Origin: Alligator mississippiensis
Taxonomy: Eukaryota; Chordata; Crocodylia; Alligatoridae
Length of the DNA stretch: 64,000 bases
Direction of reading: 5' to 3'
Assembly: GCF_030867095.1 (NCBI RefSeq)
Contig: NC_081835.1
Location: 47,475,892 to 47,539,891 of the forward strand
Position 1 is the stretch's first letter; each line of letters starts with the position of its first letter. The notes below the pieces were generated by a model. That model was not told where the DNA came from, made no database searches, and was given only the letters and a program-made list of their open reading frames with translations. Shown here in pieces: positions 33,970-46,490 of this stretch. Position numbers and translations under genes: made by a program.

Positions 33970-36900
33970 TGTTAACCCTTTAAAAAAAAAAAAAAAAAGC
34001 CTGGAAATTGGTAGGCCAAGGCCTCCCAGAGACTGTGGAAAGTAGTATCACTCTGCTGCTCAGAAAGAATGTGTCAGTTTTCCATATCAGCTATGGGATC
34101 TGCAGAATCTGGTTGTTCCTGCATACCAACCCCAGCAAGCATATGGATGAATTTGCCTAGCAAATACATGCAGATGAGATAATTTCTGTGTAGTGAACAG
34201 ACAAAGAAATCTGCCACACGAACAGGAGGGTCCTTAACTGACCTGTATCTTTATTTCCCCTTTCTAGAAGAAGGCTGGTAATGCTCTCTTACCTCTGAGA
34301 GGTGCTATGTGGCTAAACTAGGTAACACTTGAAAAACCAGAAAACCTAGAGCCTCTGTCAGGGGAGGTGTGTGTGAGGAGAGGTACTGGTACTAGAGGGA
34401 CATGAGAGACCCAGATCTTTTTCAGGAGAGAAAAGAGAAGTTGTGGGGGTCTGTGCTTGTGTTGGGGGCTTTTTATACCAGCATTTTAAAGAAGTGGTGG
34501 GACCGCTTCTCCCATCAGTGATGCAGAAGTGGAGGGCAAGTTATAGAGGGACTATGATCAAGAATAGCACAGAGAAGTCAAAGGAGAAGACTCTGGGCCA
34601 CCCCAGTCAAGTGCCTTCTGGGATGCCTGGGAATAGGGCAGGCTTGGGGCCAGTGTTGGGATGCAACAGGCTTGCAGGGCTGGAGCCCTAAGTCCCTGAT
34701 GTTGTCTACAGGAGCCTGACATCTCAGCCACGAGAAAGCTAATCCATTCCATTGATAGGAACACATCAGGAACCCCTGCCAGCTCAGCTTGTTGGCAAGC
34801 TTCAGAGAAGCAAAGGAAATGTGTTCATTTGGATACTGGTTCTGTACAGCAGGGCTTTTTGTGGTGCTCAAACCCTAGGTTTCCAACCCAACCTGGGGGA
34901 GACCATACCAAAAGTGAATACATCTCACTGTCAGAAAGACAGCTCCTCTGCTGTGCCCCAGGGCGACCTCTCACCCCACCAAGACCCAACCGTGGGGTGC
35001 AGCACAAAGGACTCCAGGAGAGTGAGAATGACATCAGGCCTTCCCTTCCTATCAACAACTGGCACCTCAGACTCACAATTTTCACTGAGGATGGGAATAG
35101 TTTTCATCAGGAAAGAAAAGGGACAAATCTGTGGAGAATGGAAGGAACCTGGGGGATGAAATGAGTGGGCTCCCTCAGGATACAGCAGTAGCAGGGCTGG
35201 GGAGTGCTGCCGCAATGGGGTGAGAGTCTGCTCGCTGTACGTACAAGCAGACCCTGTAACTCCCTGAAGTCTCATGTGTGGAGGTGGAAACAGCTCAAGT
35301 TCCCTGTCACTGCAGCCCCTCTGTCTGAAGCCTGGCCTAGACTCATGAAATAGGTTGGCCACTAAAAGTAACTGAAATCCAGCTGTGTTTGGTGTCACTC
35401 CATCATTCCCGTTTGAACTAAGGAAAGGAGAGGCATGAGGAAAAGGCCGAAGGCCATATGCACATCAAAGACACTAGATTACCCCCCAGGCTGCCTCCTT
35501 GGAGCACAGTAAGTTTTCGCATTTCCCCCATAACTTGTTTTCTATGTAGATTTGCTGTGCTGGGGCTAGTTCAGTGCGTGCCCTCAGGAGTTTCCCCACA
35601 GTGCATCACTGTGATGAAACCTCGTCATATGGCAATGTAACATCCTGAGCCAGAGGACAGAGCAAAGAATGAGGCATGTTGTGGTCTTATTCCTCAGTAG
35701 GAGGGCAGGCCAAAAATATGCAAAGTGTAGACCATATGCTCTGTGCCATGGCAGTAGAGCAGGACACAGAGACCTACACCATGCCCAGAGACCCCTTCCT
35801 AGTTGTGGAACCAACCCTTTAATTTTTGTCTCGGTCTCACAGCTGGTCTGAGGTCACAGCTCCTTCTTCCTTCTCTCCCAAAACAGCTGGGCTGGGCTAG
35901 GAGAAATCACAAGAGCTCCTGTCCATCCTCTGTTTAAAGAGCCTCTCTAGTTTCCAGAGGAGTTTTCTGTAAAGGGCTCTCAATGAAGCCATGCCCCAGC
36001 CCAGCCCCACCACAGGTCTCACCTGGAGGCATCCAGAGGAGCTGCATGTCTTCAAACCCGCTGGTCCTCAGAGATGCAGGGAATCGTGGTAAGGGTGACA
36101 GCTCTCAGTTCAGTCAAAAGGGAAAAGGAAACCGCTACTCTCCTGACTGTGGTGCACACAGGGAAACAGCATTGTGCTGAAGGCAGGAGATAAAGCTGCT
36201 GCTGGTCCCACTGCCCTTCCTGGAGGGCTCAGCAAGCAAAGAATGCAAATCATGTGTAAACAAGAATTTCCACTGCCTGTTCCTGGGAAAGCACCTTGGC
36301 CAGAGCTGCAGTGGGGGAAGGAGCAGGTGTCCTGCTCTGCAGAACTCCTGCTGCTCTATTTCAGCACCCTTCTACTGCAATAGGTCCCCCTAGACGAGCG
36401 AGTCACTTCTGCCTATATCCCTCGGCCACATCCTGCCCTGTGCACACAACAGGGGGGCTGCCTCAGGACTGCGCTATGCTGACCCAGATGTGAAGTCTGG
36501 CCTCTCAAGGTGCTGGCTGCAGGAAGATGGCAGCACCAGTTCTGGCAGGGCACTGCCTGCACTGCTTAGTGAGTGGCATCCACCTAGCTACTTTTCACCC
36601 TTTCCTATGCCCTAACTCTAAGCTACACTGCACTTCACTTGGCTGAGATACCCCCAAACACACATGCACAGAGGCCGGTAGCTGGGTTTGTTGCAATGGG
36701 AAGCTACAGCTGGTGGCTGCTTGCCTGGTAAGGAACCAAATATTGCACCAGTTCTCCAGAAACATCACCGGCTTCCTCTTTCATTCAAGGGACTGGTTTG
36801 GTCCAGAAAACCTTATGCCAAAATGTTCACAAGTCAGCACTGGCAGCACTCCCACTGGAGGTTCCATTCATGGCTGTTACCTAGGCCCCTGGGTACTACG

Positions 36901-37904
36901 GGTGCTGCATGCCAAAAGCAGCGGGGTTGGTAACTCTGCTGCCATCTTCAGCAGCACTCTGTGCCCCTTGGACACCTCTGATCTGTTCATGTGATAGACA
37001 AGCTGCAGCTACATGGTGCACCTTAGAACATGAACATACCAGACCTGCAATGGCTGATCCACCTGTCACACACCAGGATGTCTCGTTGCACACTATTCAA
37101 ACCCCCAGACACACAGGCAAGCTTGCATGGGAGCAGAGGCAGAAATGATCTCAGACAGGCAGGGAGAGCAGACAGACTGGCTCAGGCTGCAGGGAAGAGC
37201 AAGTCACAGGCTGGGAGAGATGGGGTGGGAGGGATGCATATAAAGGTTTGTAGTTCACAGTGCAGATGTATCAGCCACAGCCATATGCTATAGCCCAGTG
37301 TGTGAGCTTGCAAGGATGATAGCATGCAAAATAACCAAGGGAGAGGCAAGAAAGGGAGGCTGGCCCTGGCTCAGAGATAGTGAAGAAGTTACATTCTGCA
37401 GACAATGTTCTTACCCCAGGAGAACCTCCCTTAGCTTCAATGAAGTGCAGCCTAACCGGGAGGACAGGATTACCCTGCTGAAGCTATATGGGACATGGCA
37501 GCTGACATGAGGCTGCATGATAAACTGAAAGGGAGCCTGGAGGAGGCACAACTTAGCTATGCTTTTTCAGTACTAGCCATCCTGAGCCCACTAACCAAAA
37601 GGTTATTTAAGAGGCCATAGAGGACACCAATAGAACATGCCAGTTTCTGTCCCCTGCTACCTCAGCACCATGGTGGTCCATAGACAGGAATAAGCCTTGG
37701 GCAGGTATTCTGTGAGACAGCCCTTTTTCCTACAGCCACAGCTGTCTACCATCTTGTCCCAGGGTTGATTTTGAGGAAAGTTAGGAACCCAACATGTTTA
37801 GGCAATCTCTCGTCCATTTTGTACCTCTGGAAATCAGGCTCCTTATCTAACACCTTGTGTAACAAAAGCCTAGAATTTAAGCCAGTAATTCTAGTGTAGC
37901 TAAA
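33970..37904. other. No recognised gene in 4 kb
   Basis: Begins with a 17-A stretch near 33982. Many overlapping chance frames (longest 155 codons, 34931-35398, -) lack domains. A minus-strand sequence CAGAG then GTAAGAG near 34290 looks like a splice donor, but I found no exon to go with it. Confidence 0.35.
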
Positions 37905-38023
37905 TCAGACAGTGTGTGTGTATGTGTATATGTACACATACACGTACATATGTATGTATTCATGCATAATGGATATGCATGGATACACACACAAACACAC
38001 ACACACACACACATTATATATAA
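37905..38023. repeat. Compound microsatellite (TG/TA/CA)
   Basis: TGTGTGTGTATGTGTATATG, then alternating purine-pyrimidine text, then a CACACA run and TATATATA. The TG block and CA block are mutually complementary, so the tract is an inverted repeat able to form hairpins or Z-DNA. Confidence 0.9.
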
Positions 38024-38121
38024 AGATGACCCATTTTGCTTTAAAAATTTCCATCCTGTGAATCACGTTTAGACTCTAAACCAAGAGCGGGTGTCTCTTT
38101 TTTTAAGCATGTGCTCTAGCT

Positions 38122-38446
38122 CAGTGGTTCTCAACCTCTTTTGTATCAGCACCCATTTGTAAACATTGATGGCCAGTCATAGCCCAAAAAATAGTAAAAA
38201 ACACACAAGTATTTTTGCCCCAAAATACTTATTACAGACTACAAGTTAAAGCAGCTCAACAGTCTTAATTTTAAAAGCAGAAATCAGTATTAGCAGGAAA
38301 ACATTAACAGTAATATTAACATGTGGCCCTACATTACTCCCAAGCAGCATTCTGGTTTTTCCACATTTTTCCAGGATTGTTCGCAACCCTTTCATATATT
38401 CTTGCAACCCACTTTTAGGTCATGACCCATGGGTTGAGACATGCTG
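38122..38446. mobile_element. hAT MITE, 325 bp
   Basis: Ends CAGTGGTTCTCAACC and, inverted, CAGCATGTCTCAACCC. Flanks CTCTAGCT (38114-38121) and CTTTAGTT (38447-38454), 6 of 8 identical. The interior differs from the 20-295/19201 family although the ends are similar. Confidence 0.75.
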
Positions 38447-38454
38447 CTTTAGTT

Positions 38455-40531
38455 TACCAAGGAGTTGTATACTTGATACAGAAGTTGCTGGGTTTGGTTC
38501 TCTGGCCTGCTCTTTGTTAGAGGTTGGGCCATGCCATAGTGGTTCCTACTAGACTTTATTCTCTACTCTGCTCCCAGAATGGTCTCACCGTTGTTATTAG
38601 AAGACATAAAGCCGTTTCCTTTCTCCTGCAGGATATCCATAAGTGGTGAGGTAACTCAGTTACTGAACTGTTCCAGGACTCATTCCTCAGTCCAGTGAAC
38701 TTATTTATCATGATTTGACCTAGCCCCTGTTAGTGCTGAACAGTTTACAAGAATTTTAGATAAGCATAACCACGCTCTCTTGCAACACAGGCTGTGAACT
38801 GACATTACCCCACTCTCTGCAGGGCAGGTGAGGGTAGACTTGGCTGAAAGTTACACCCCAACACATTTCACTTTTCACCACAATGGCTTCCCTTTTTAAC
38901 GGAAAAAAAAAGAGCAGTGCTTGGGGTGGGGGCAGGGCTGGGGCTTTTAGTCTGTTGACTAGGGCAAATCTCCAGGCCAGTTTCTGCAGAGTGGCTGTTT
39001 CTGCCTTCCTGTTTGGGAAGCTGGAGCAGATTCAGCCTTAGATGCTGTGCAGAGCAAGGAAGGGGGAGTGGGGGGAAATATGTGTACAATAAAGCCAGTC
39101 CTGTCCAAGGAGGCCAGGTTTCATCAACCTTTCTTTGGGTGCTTCCTTGTTCACACACCCAAAATAAACAAGACAAGGGTTCCAGCATGCTTTGTCCACC
39201 TCCCACAGAAGAGCAAGTCACTGGAATCACAGTCACCATTACAAACAGGAGGGCTGGCTGTTGCCAATTCCAGTATCGTGGCGAGGCAGTCCTTCCTTTG
39301 TCTGAACCACAGCCTAAGCCTGCTGTAAACAAGAGGACGAACTGACAGGGCAAAGGGAGGAGAAGAGGAAAAGGAAGTGGAAGGAGGAGAAAAAACTGAG
39401 AATGCAGAAATGCAGCGTATATGTTTTTGTACGTTACGTTCAGTGTGAGCAATGTAAAAAAAAAAAGAGAAGCAGGGGAAGAGAGAGTGAAACACAACAG
39501 ATTGCTTCGTCAGTAGGGTGCCCCTTCTGCCTGCAGAGAAGCTATTGGCCTTGTCTGCTCTAGAAACACAGGAGTCCAGAATAGCCCTGCCTTGCTACTA
39601 ACACCAAGCTCTGACAATGGAAGAACTAGTCCAGCCCTCCAGCAGCTCCCTGAATGCGACCCTGGCAGCAAAGCTTCTTCCAGGGTCTGCAAAGGGCAAC
39701 ACAATGAAAAGATGGGAAAAAGCTGAAGAACATGTTCAGAATTGTAAAGAGAAGTAAGCTCTGCCTTCTTGCTCCCATTCAGCCCATGCCAAAGCCCAGA
39801 TACAAGGCAGCAGAGCTGGTTTGGTGGAGCTAGGAGCATACAGCAAGGTTCAGGGTTGATACACACTTGCCCACAGTTAAAAACTTTTCCATCCCCATTT
39901 ATATTTCAGTAACTTGCTTAGTCCTCTGATCACTACTTAGCGCTACAAGAATGAGTAATACACAGACACAGATCTGTACTCTTAAGTGAAACCATGTGAC
40001 CATGTGACAATAATCTCACCTCCTCAGTTCACAGCATATAGTGACATTCAGTGTAAACATCATACACAACAGACTGAATGCAGCAGACCTAACTACAGTA
40101 TCAGCGATGTAACAAGCAGCAAAATGTGAAAACAAATTCAAATATGCTTTTAAAAATAATTTTGTGTAACCTGGGGTCCCAGACAGTTACTACTACTCAT
40201 ATAACTATTGCCAGATGTCATTATACAGAAGAGTTCAATTTAAGTAAACACCTTTGTTATGCAGGAAGCTAATACAGGTGAGGAAAACAGGAGACCCTAG
40301 ATATCATAGATTTGGAGTCCTGCTAACTATCACCTGCCTTTGTAGAAGTTTTGTCAATTTAAAAATTAATTCAGCCCACATGGCCCATCCTCATTTATGA
40401 ATCCCATACAGCCAGGCACATGTACAATCTAAGGCTTAGATCCTCTTCCACTTCCAAAATGTCGAGGTGTCAGATATGCAGCTGTTAGGCATAAGCACAA
40501 TTGTATTTGGCCGCATGCAGCAGCACAAAAC
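38455..40531. other. No recognised gene
   Basis: A 209-codon minus-strand frame (38868-39497) is low-complexity and Leu/Pro/Phe-rich, lies over a purine-rich tract, and is judged spurious. Confidence 0.35.
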
Positions 40532-40539
40532 TGCTAGAC

Positions 40540-41190
40540 CAGGGGTTGGCAACATTTTTCAGTGAGTACCAAAAACATGCAAAACCTCAATTTGAAAAAT
40601 GTTGGTATGCCAGGGGCAGATGGCAGGGGAGCTGTGAGAGGCCAGATCCTTGTTAAGGCAGCGTGGTCCGGGCCCCTTCCCTGCTATCCATCCCAAGGCA
40701 TGCATGCACCTGCTGCCAGGAACAAGCCAGGCTGAGGCTCCATGGACCCCAGTGCAGCAGCTTGCTCCCTGCCGCTTGCTGTGAGCAGCCCAGGCTCTGT
40801 GGTGGGTAGCAAGGCCTGGGCCAGCTGTGGGAGGCAGCCAGGAGGTTTCAAGTGGCCACACTGGAATCTGCAGAGCCCTGGCCTGACTAGTTGCCAGCAG
40901 GTGCACATGCATCTCAGGGCAGGCAGCAGGAAAAGGGATGGGGCTGCACTGCCACAACAAGGATCAGACCCCTCATGGCTCCCTCATCGTCCACCTCAGG
41001 TGCACATGCACCCACGCCAGCAACAAGCTGAGCCAGGACTTGGCAGACCCCAGAGCAGCTACTTGCATCTGCTTACAGCATCCCAGCTGCCTGCCACAGT
41101 TAGCCCATGCTCTGAGCAGGCCCCTGCCACCTACCATGGAGCCTGGGGTGCTGGTCCTGGAGCTGTATCTATACGTGTAGTTCAGGTTAC
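40540..41190. mobile_element. hAT-like element with GC-rich internally repeated body, right end unresolved
   Basis: The left terminus CAGGGGTTGGCAACATTTTT is a typical hAT end, preceded by the octamer TGCTAGAC. The body contains an imperfect repeat of roughly 130 bp (GGCTGAGGCTCCATGGACCC near 40730 against sequence near 41030 and, inverted, near 41130). No matching right terminus was found. Confidence 0.5.
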
Positions 41191-41914
41191 CTCTGCACAG
41201 TGCTGCAAAGCCATACACGCTTATGCTTCTTGTCCAATAGCTTTTTGGACTCCCATGTTAAACAGATTGTGTATACTCTAAGTCATACTACTTACAAAGT
41301 TTTCTGTAGGCATTAAATCTTTCTCTCACTAAGAAATTGCATGGTCCTTTCTTTTTGGAAGCAGGCTGGCAGCTGTGAAATACTGTTTCATGAGACATTT
41401 TGTTGTGAGGCTTAAATAGCAAGGCTTCCCAAGAGGGAGAGAACTTGGGACTGCCCTTCACAGAGTTCATCTGGAGCTATGACCAGCTAGCTCCTTTGTG
41501 CCTTGCTGCCTGGACTGGCCTTTCCCCACAATGTTTCTGTCTTAGCTTTTGGGAATTTCCCTACAAGGGGGCCTCAAATACCTAGGGATGCAGAATTCAA
41601 AGTTATAAATAAAAAATGAGACCCTGTAGCGTATTAAATAAGAAAACTTGTTAAAAGGACGTAATTTTTCCCCTTTCCAGTGGGGGTGGGGGGGAAGGGG
41701 TGGTTCTTCCAGTTTCATCAACAGACCTGTCTGAAGTGTGGACCATGTTGCTGACACTTTGTATGATGCCACATGCCATGCATGCATCCTCCATGCCTCA
41801 GGAAGATGGGAGAGCCTGGACTATAGAGTCACAGCAACCTTGTTAGTTTTGAGGGTTTGAACAAAACCAGAGAGCCTTAGCAAACATACTTATAACAAGA
41901 ATCCCCTCCCCAGC
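41191..41914. other. No recognised gene
   Basis: Intergenic; nothing recognised. Confidence 0.35.
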
Positions 41915-42111
41915 AATGTTGGAAATATTTCGCTGAGGGAATCCCTGAGTATGGTGCTCGCCCCATCCTTGGGGGTCTTCAAGAGGAGACTGGACAGGCA
42001 CCTGGCTGGGATCACATGACCCCAGGGTTGGTGACTTTTTTCATGCCTGCCAGGGGCAGGGGGTCGGACCAGATGGCCCACTGAGGTCCCTTCTGACTCT
42101 ATGAATCTATA
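41915..42111 (+). mobile_element. CR1 3'-end fragment
   Basis: Last codons of ORF2 (LAPSLGVFKRRLDRHLAGIT), then the 3' UTR (GGGGGTCGGACCAGATGGCC) and the tail CTATGAATCTATAAAC. Same subfamily as 32875-33924. Confidence 0.9.
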
Positions 42112-44159
42112 AACTAAGTTAAAAAAAATCCTTGAAGCAAAAGCACTGACTGCTCCACACTACAGGACCAGCCTGCAGGATGGCTACCACTTCCTCTGCA
42201 AAGGCAATAGCATCCCCCAGTGGGCAGCACTAGGAAGCACAGTAGCTGACATTCCAGCTGCTCCTGTTCCAACAGCAAAGCAAAGCCTAAGCTCTCATAA
42301 ATCTCATTAGTATAATAAAACTGAACGACCCCATTTCATTGTTTGAACAGTTGAGCAAAGACATCAGTACAGTGTTGCCAGCTCCAAGGATAAAGCACAT
42401 TATAAGTCAAGTCCCCCAACGTCCTACAATTAGCTTAAAATCAAGAGAAGATAAAAAGTTGGAGTTTTGCGTTTGCCTGTTGGGTTTTCAGGCCTTTGCG
42501 GAACAAATTTCCACATTTTCCCAACACCCATGAAGGCAAGAAATGGTTTTGCCTACTGAAAACTAAAAGAAACATTAAACATTGTGAGAAAGCTAACATC
42601 CACTGGCTGGAAGTAGAAGCTAGACACATTCAAGTAAAAAAAAAATAAGGCACCAGTGTGTGACACTAAGGGTAAAAAGCCATTGGAAGCCATTTAACAA
42701 GGTTTGTCCTGAGTTTCCAATCATAAAATTTTTTTTCATCAATATTGCATAGTTTTACAACACCTAGATAACATTTTTTAGCCTCCAGATTCTCCGGCCA
42801 GTTGGAGATGTGTCTGCTCCATGGCATGACTCACACCCAGCTGCCCACAGCCCCAGTGGGAGGTTCAGCACCTGGAAGGAGAACAGAGAGGCATGCTGAC
42901 CATGCCACTGCTCCCTCGGCCATACCCCTGTCCTGGAGCTGCATGTAGACATGGTGTGGGGCCACTCTGGCAACTCTACAGCACACAGGGCAAGTCCCAG
43001 GTAGATAGCAGCATTTGGTTCTTTTAATCTTTAACAGCAGCATAAATCCTTGCTTTGCCCCTACTGGATGGGATGCTCTAGTCCAAGCTTTGCAGGAGAT
43101 TACTCTGGGGAAACATAACAGACCTTTCTGGTGTTATCAGCTATGAAGATTTCACTAAAGTCATGCTTCTGACAATGTGTCTATTGTATAAGGTATTCAC
43201 ATAATCTGGGCATGGCCAGTAAGCTTGGCAACCCTCCCACATTATTTTAACTAAAGCCAAACTCTGGCTGCCCTCAGTATATTCACACTGGGCTAATCTG
43301 GTATTCCTATGCTGCTCTGTGCTCTGCGGGGAAACATCCCAAATTCCCTTCACCAAGCAGAGCCCTTCTAGGAATTTGCCCATGGGGCATTATGAGGCAA
43401 CTTGTCTTTCCCCAACAGCCCAAAGGAAGCAATGGTTTTAGGCAGCCATCACATGCAGCTTTGTCAGCCTAGTACACTGATTAATGATATGTTTTTATAA
43501 AAGTGGTCAGAGCCATAGATCTACTGGAGGAAGCCGCACCTGACTATGGCCCAACTGTTTATGGAAGGCTGAAAGGCCTTTCAGGAATCACAGAAATGTG
43601 CAAGAGCAATAGACAGAGAGAGCTGAGTTGTATATAGCTGTGCGCTCCATGGGAAGGGCACTCAGAAAGGGACTATCAACGACTTCTGCAGTTTAAACAG
43701 CAAGGCCCTAAGGGAGGGGTGTTTTAAATTGTTGTGCACCAAGTAATTTTACTCCAGAAATTACTAAAATGGTAGCTTACTGAAACAAGAAGTGGTAGGA
43801 TCCATCTTAATTGGATGCCTTAATGCTCATTGAGAGAGGTGACCCCCACTGCTTTTAGACAGATGGGGGTTTTCACCAGGCTGCAGTGGATACTGCAGTT
43901 TTGAACAATGCCTGTTGGATTATTAAAGGAAAAGAAAATAGAAAAAAAAGTCATTACTGCAATTCCAATCTCAAGTAAAGCTTTCTGCCTCAAGACATAC
44001 AACAGAAGTTATACTTGTGAACATGAGCATGCTTCTGGGGGTGCTCTTTTTAAATAAGATCAGTATATGTTACTTGCACAAATTGTAGTGAGCCCTGCTT
44101 TAACCAAAACAGTTTACAGCTAGGCAAAGGAATTTCCTATTAGGAAAAGTGAGTCTTAT
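42112..44159. other. No recognised gene
   Basis: Intergenic; chance frames only. Confidence 0.35.
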
Positions 44160-45560
44160 TGGGTTTATCATGAATAATCTAAACATTTATACATGGCTAA
44201 ATGTTAATGAACTTTAGCTAAGCTTTGGGAAACCAAGGTAAGCATTTAATAAATCCATAAATAAATAAAAGCAATTCTGAAAGCTGCTTGAGACAGGCAA
44301 ATGAATGAATAGTAATACTCTTGAATTCAAGCTAAATGTTCTGTTTGTCTGTCAAGGTTCGGATGCATCTACTCTCTAGGAATACCGTCTCATTTAGCAA
44401 TAGAAACTGTTACTGCCTTAAATTAAAACCATATTTCTGTATCCCATTACAATCATGAGAAAATTGTAACATTTGGCATTGTTTTGGCAAAGTTCTCCCT
44501 CCATAGCTGAAGTCTTGGTTATGTCATTATATTGCAAAATATAGTGCCACCATCAGAGAGATGGCATCAGAGAGCAGCAACTTTCCAGGGTGGCACTGAA
44601 TTTTGCAATATAATGGGGTTGTTGCTGTTTGCTTCTTTGACAGAGATAAGAGGAGAGATCTGAAACAGGAGTGGGGTGAAGAGAAGAAAAGTGGGCACAG
44701 AGCAAACCACTTGCTTCATTCAGAGATCAATAGCCTTTTCCTTCTCCAGTTTCACTAGAGAATCAAGAAACACCTCTTTTAGGGCTTGTACGTATTGGCT
44801 GCTGTCACTCTTCCATTAGCTCCACACCCTTCTGGGAGACTCCTGGCAGCATGTTCAGCCCAGGAAGATTCACTCTTACCTTTGAAATATTTAGAGAGTA
44901 GTTACAGGAGTTTAACACCCCTTAACTAACGACTGCTCTTGTTTTAAATGCCTTTACGACATTTTTAAGGTAACCTGGGCCAAAGCCCTGTATACATGGC
45001 AGGGTTGTAACTAACTTTGCCCTTGTGTCTTCTCAGAACGTCTTTAAAGTTTGGGGTTGTAACTCCTTGTGTTTAGCCCATTTTCTGGTGTATTTGTTTA
45101 GGGTTTAGTAAGAATTGAAATCCTGGTGGGAATAAGTCCAAACTCAAAAATTCTTCCACCTTTAAAACGTCATTTTAAATTTGCGTCATTCTTAATGAGC
45201 ATTTGTGGAATCCAACAGCCTGCAAATAAGCTAATCAGTCCTCATCTTTCTATTTTGGAGAGATGACTCTTGGTATTTTTGGATTTTCTAGGGAAGCTGC
45301 TTAAGTACACCAAATAACTAGATGTTTACATTAATAGGGAATGAATTATCTTCAATGACTTCCAATTTTAGTAATGAGTGATCATACTAAAATGTCCTTA
45401 CTATATTTATGCATTAATGGAGATTCTGTATAAATAGTAAAATGTTTGAAATGCATAATGTTTGCAAATAAACAACTCACAGGAGCCAAGTTCTAAACAA
45501 CTGTGGAATAAACAAAAGCTGGATATAAACCATTTCCCAGGTAAACACATTTTCTTTAAA
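44160..45560. other. AT-rich unique sequence, possible conserved non-coding region
   Basis: About 1.4 kb with almost no recognisable repeat, rich in TAAT, CATTAAT and AAATAAA cores. The only structured element is the hairpin at 44525-44615. The look is that of conserved regulatory DNA, but conservation cannot be judged from one sequence. Confidence 0.25.
44525..44615. repeat. Short palindromic element (hairpin), 91 bp
   Basis: CATTATATTGCAAAATATAG and GTGCCACC on the left match GGTGGCAC and TTTTGCAATATAATG inverted on the right, with a loop of about 36 bases. Probably a minimal MITE. Confidence 0.65.
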
Positions 45561-46077
45561 ATCACACATGAAGTGTTTTGCATGAATTCAAAACTTCCGG
45601 TGGCATCCAGTTTCTAGAAGTCCAGGAGGAGCTGCAGTGAGCAGCACAACTGGGTACAGTATTTGCTGAGCACTTGTCCCAGGCAAGGAATAGCAGTTGT
45701 TTGTTCGTCTCTTGCTTGGTGGCTGGTGTAGTTGCATGCTATCTGGGGCTGAGTGTCCCAAGCAGGACTGAGTTCTTTCCGCTGAAGATGGAGTAGAGAC
45801 TTCTTGCTTTCTTTCACAGCAAATGGACAGTGAGCTGCAGAGACTCAACAACAGGGCAGGGCTGACCTAGGCAAAGGATTTTAAAAGTCAGGAAACAAGT
45901 GACCAGAGAGTTAGTAAACAGGGGAGTTTGTTTGGGAATTGGGGTGATTTTTCTCTAAATGCAGGAAATAGAGGGAGGAGCCAATGATGAGGACACAGGC
46001 AGTAGTGGAGGAAGCCCAAGAGTGCAGCGATTGTGATGACGTATTTCTATTAAAGACAAGGAATTGTTAATAAACAA
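45561..46077. other. No recognised gene
   Basis: Intergenic. A minus-strand frame at 45588-45851 lacks domains. Confidence 0.3.
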
Positions 46078-46490
46078 GGCCTTGGTGAGACCACACCTGG
46101 GCTACAATGTACTATTATGGTTACCCATGTTCAAGAAAGATTAAATGACTCTGGGACTGGGGCAGAGAACAGGAGTATGCAGACTAAAGAGCTTGGCTTG
46201 TAGTCTAGCAAAATGAAAGTTGAGTGGGGTCATGATAAACATGAAGTAAATGAGCTATTTGACTTAAAGGACAATGGTGACACAACAAGAAGGGGTATGA
46301 ATTGACTGTGAAATTAGGTTTCTAGCAGAGGAGTGATCTGGAAAGGCCTGCTATAGACAGTAGTGCAGACAAGTAACCAAACTGTTTTTAAGGTAGAGCT
46401 CGCTCAATGTGTGGAAGGGTTTGTAGGATATCATTACTTGTGACAGCAGGGGATTTGGACTGACTGAACCAGGAACTCTCTTCTGGTTCC
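46078..46490 (+). mobile_element. Very old CR1/L3-like LINE remnant
   Basis: GGCCTTGGTGAGACCACACC translates like the LVRPHLGY segment of CR1-clade RT, and GGGGATTTGGACTGACTGAA near 46449 resembles the CR1/L3 3' end (GGATTGGACTAGATGACC). It is strongly diverged with no open frame. Confidence 0.5.

Noticed and set aside
38868..39497. 209-codon minus-strand open frame
   Set aside because: Low-complexity Leu/Pro/Phe/Ser composition over a purine-rich tract, overlapping frames on the other strand, no domain and no convincing splice borders.
40742..41281. 179-codon plus-strand frame
   Set aside because: Covers the internally repeated body of the hAT-like element at 40540; no domain.
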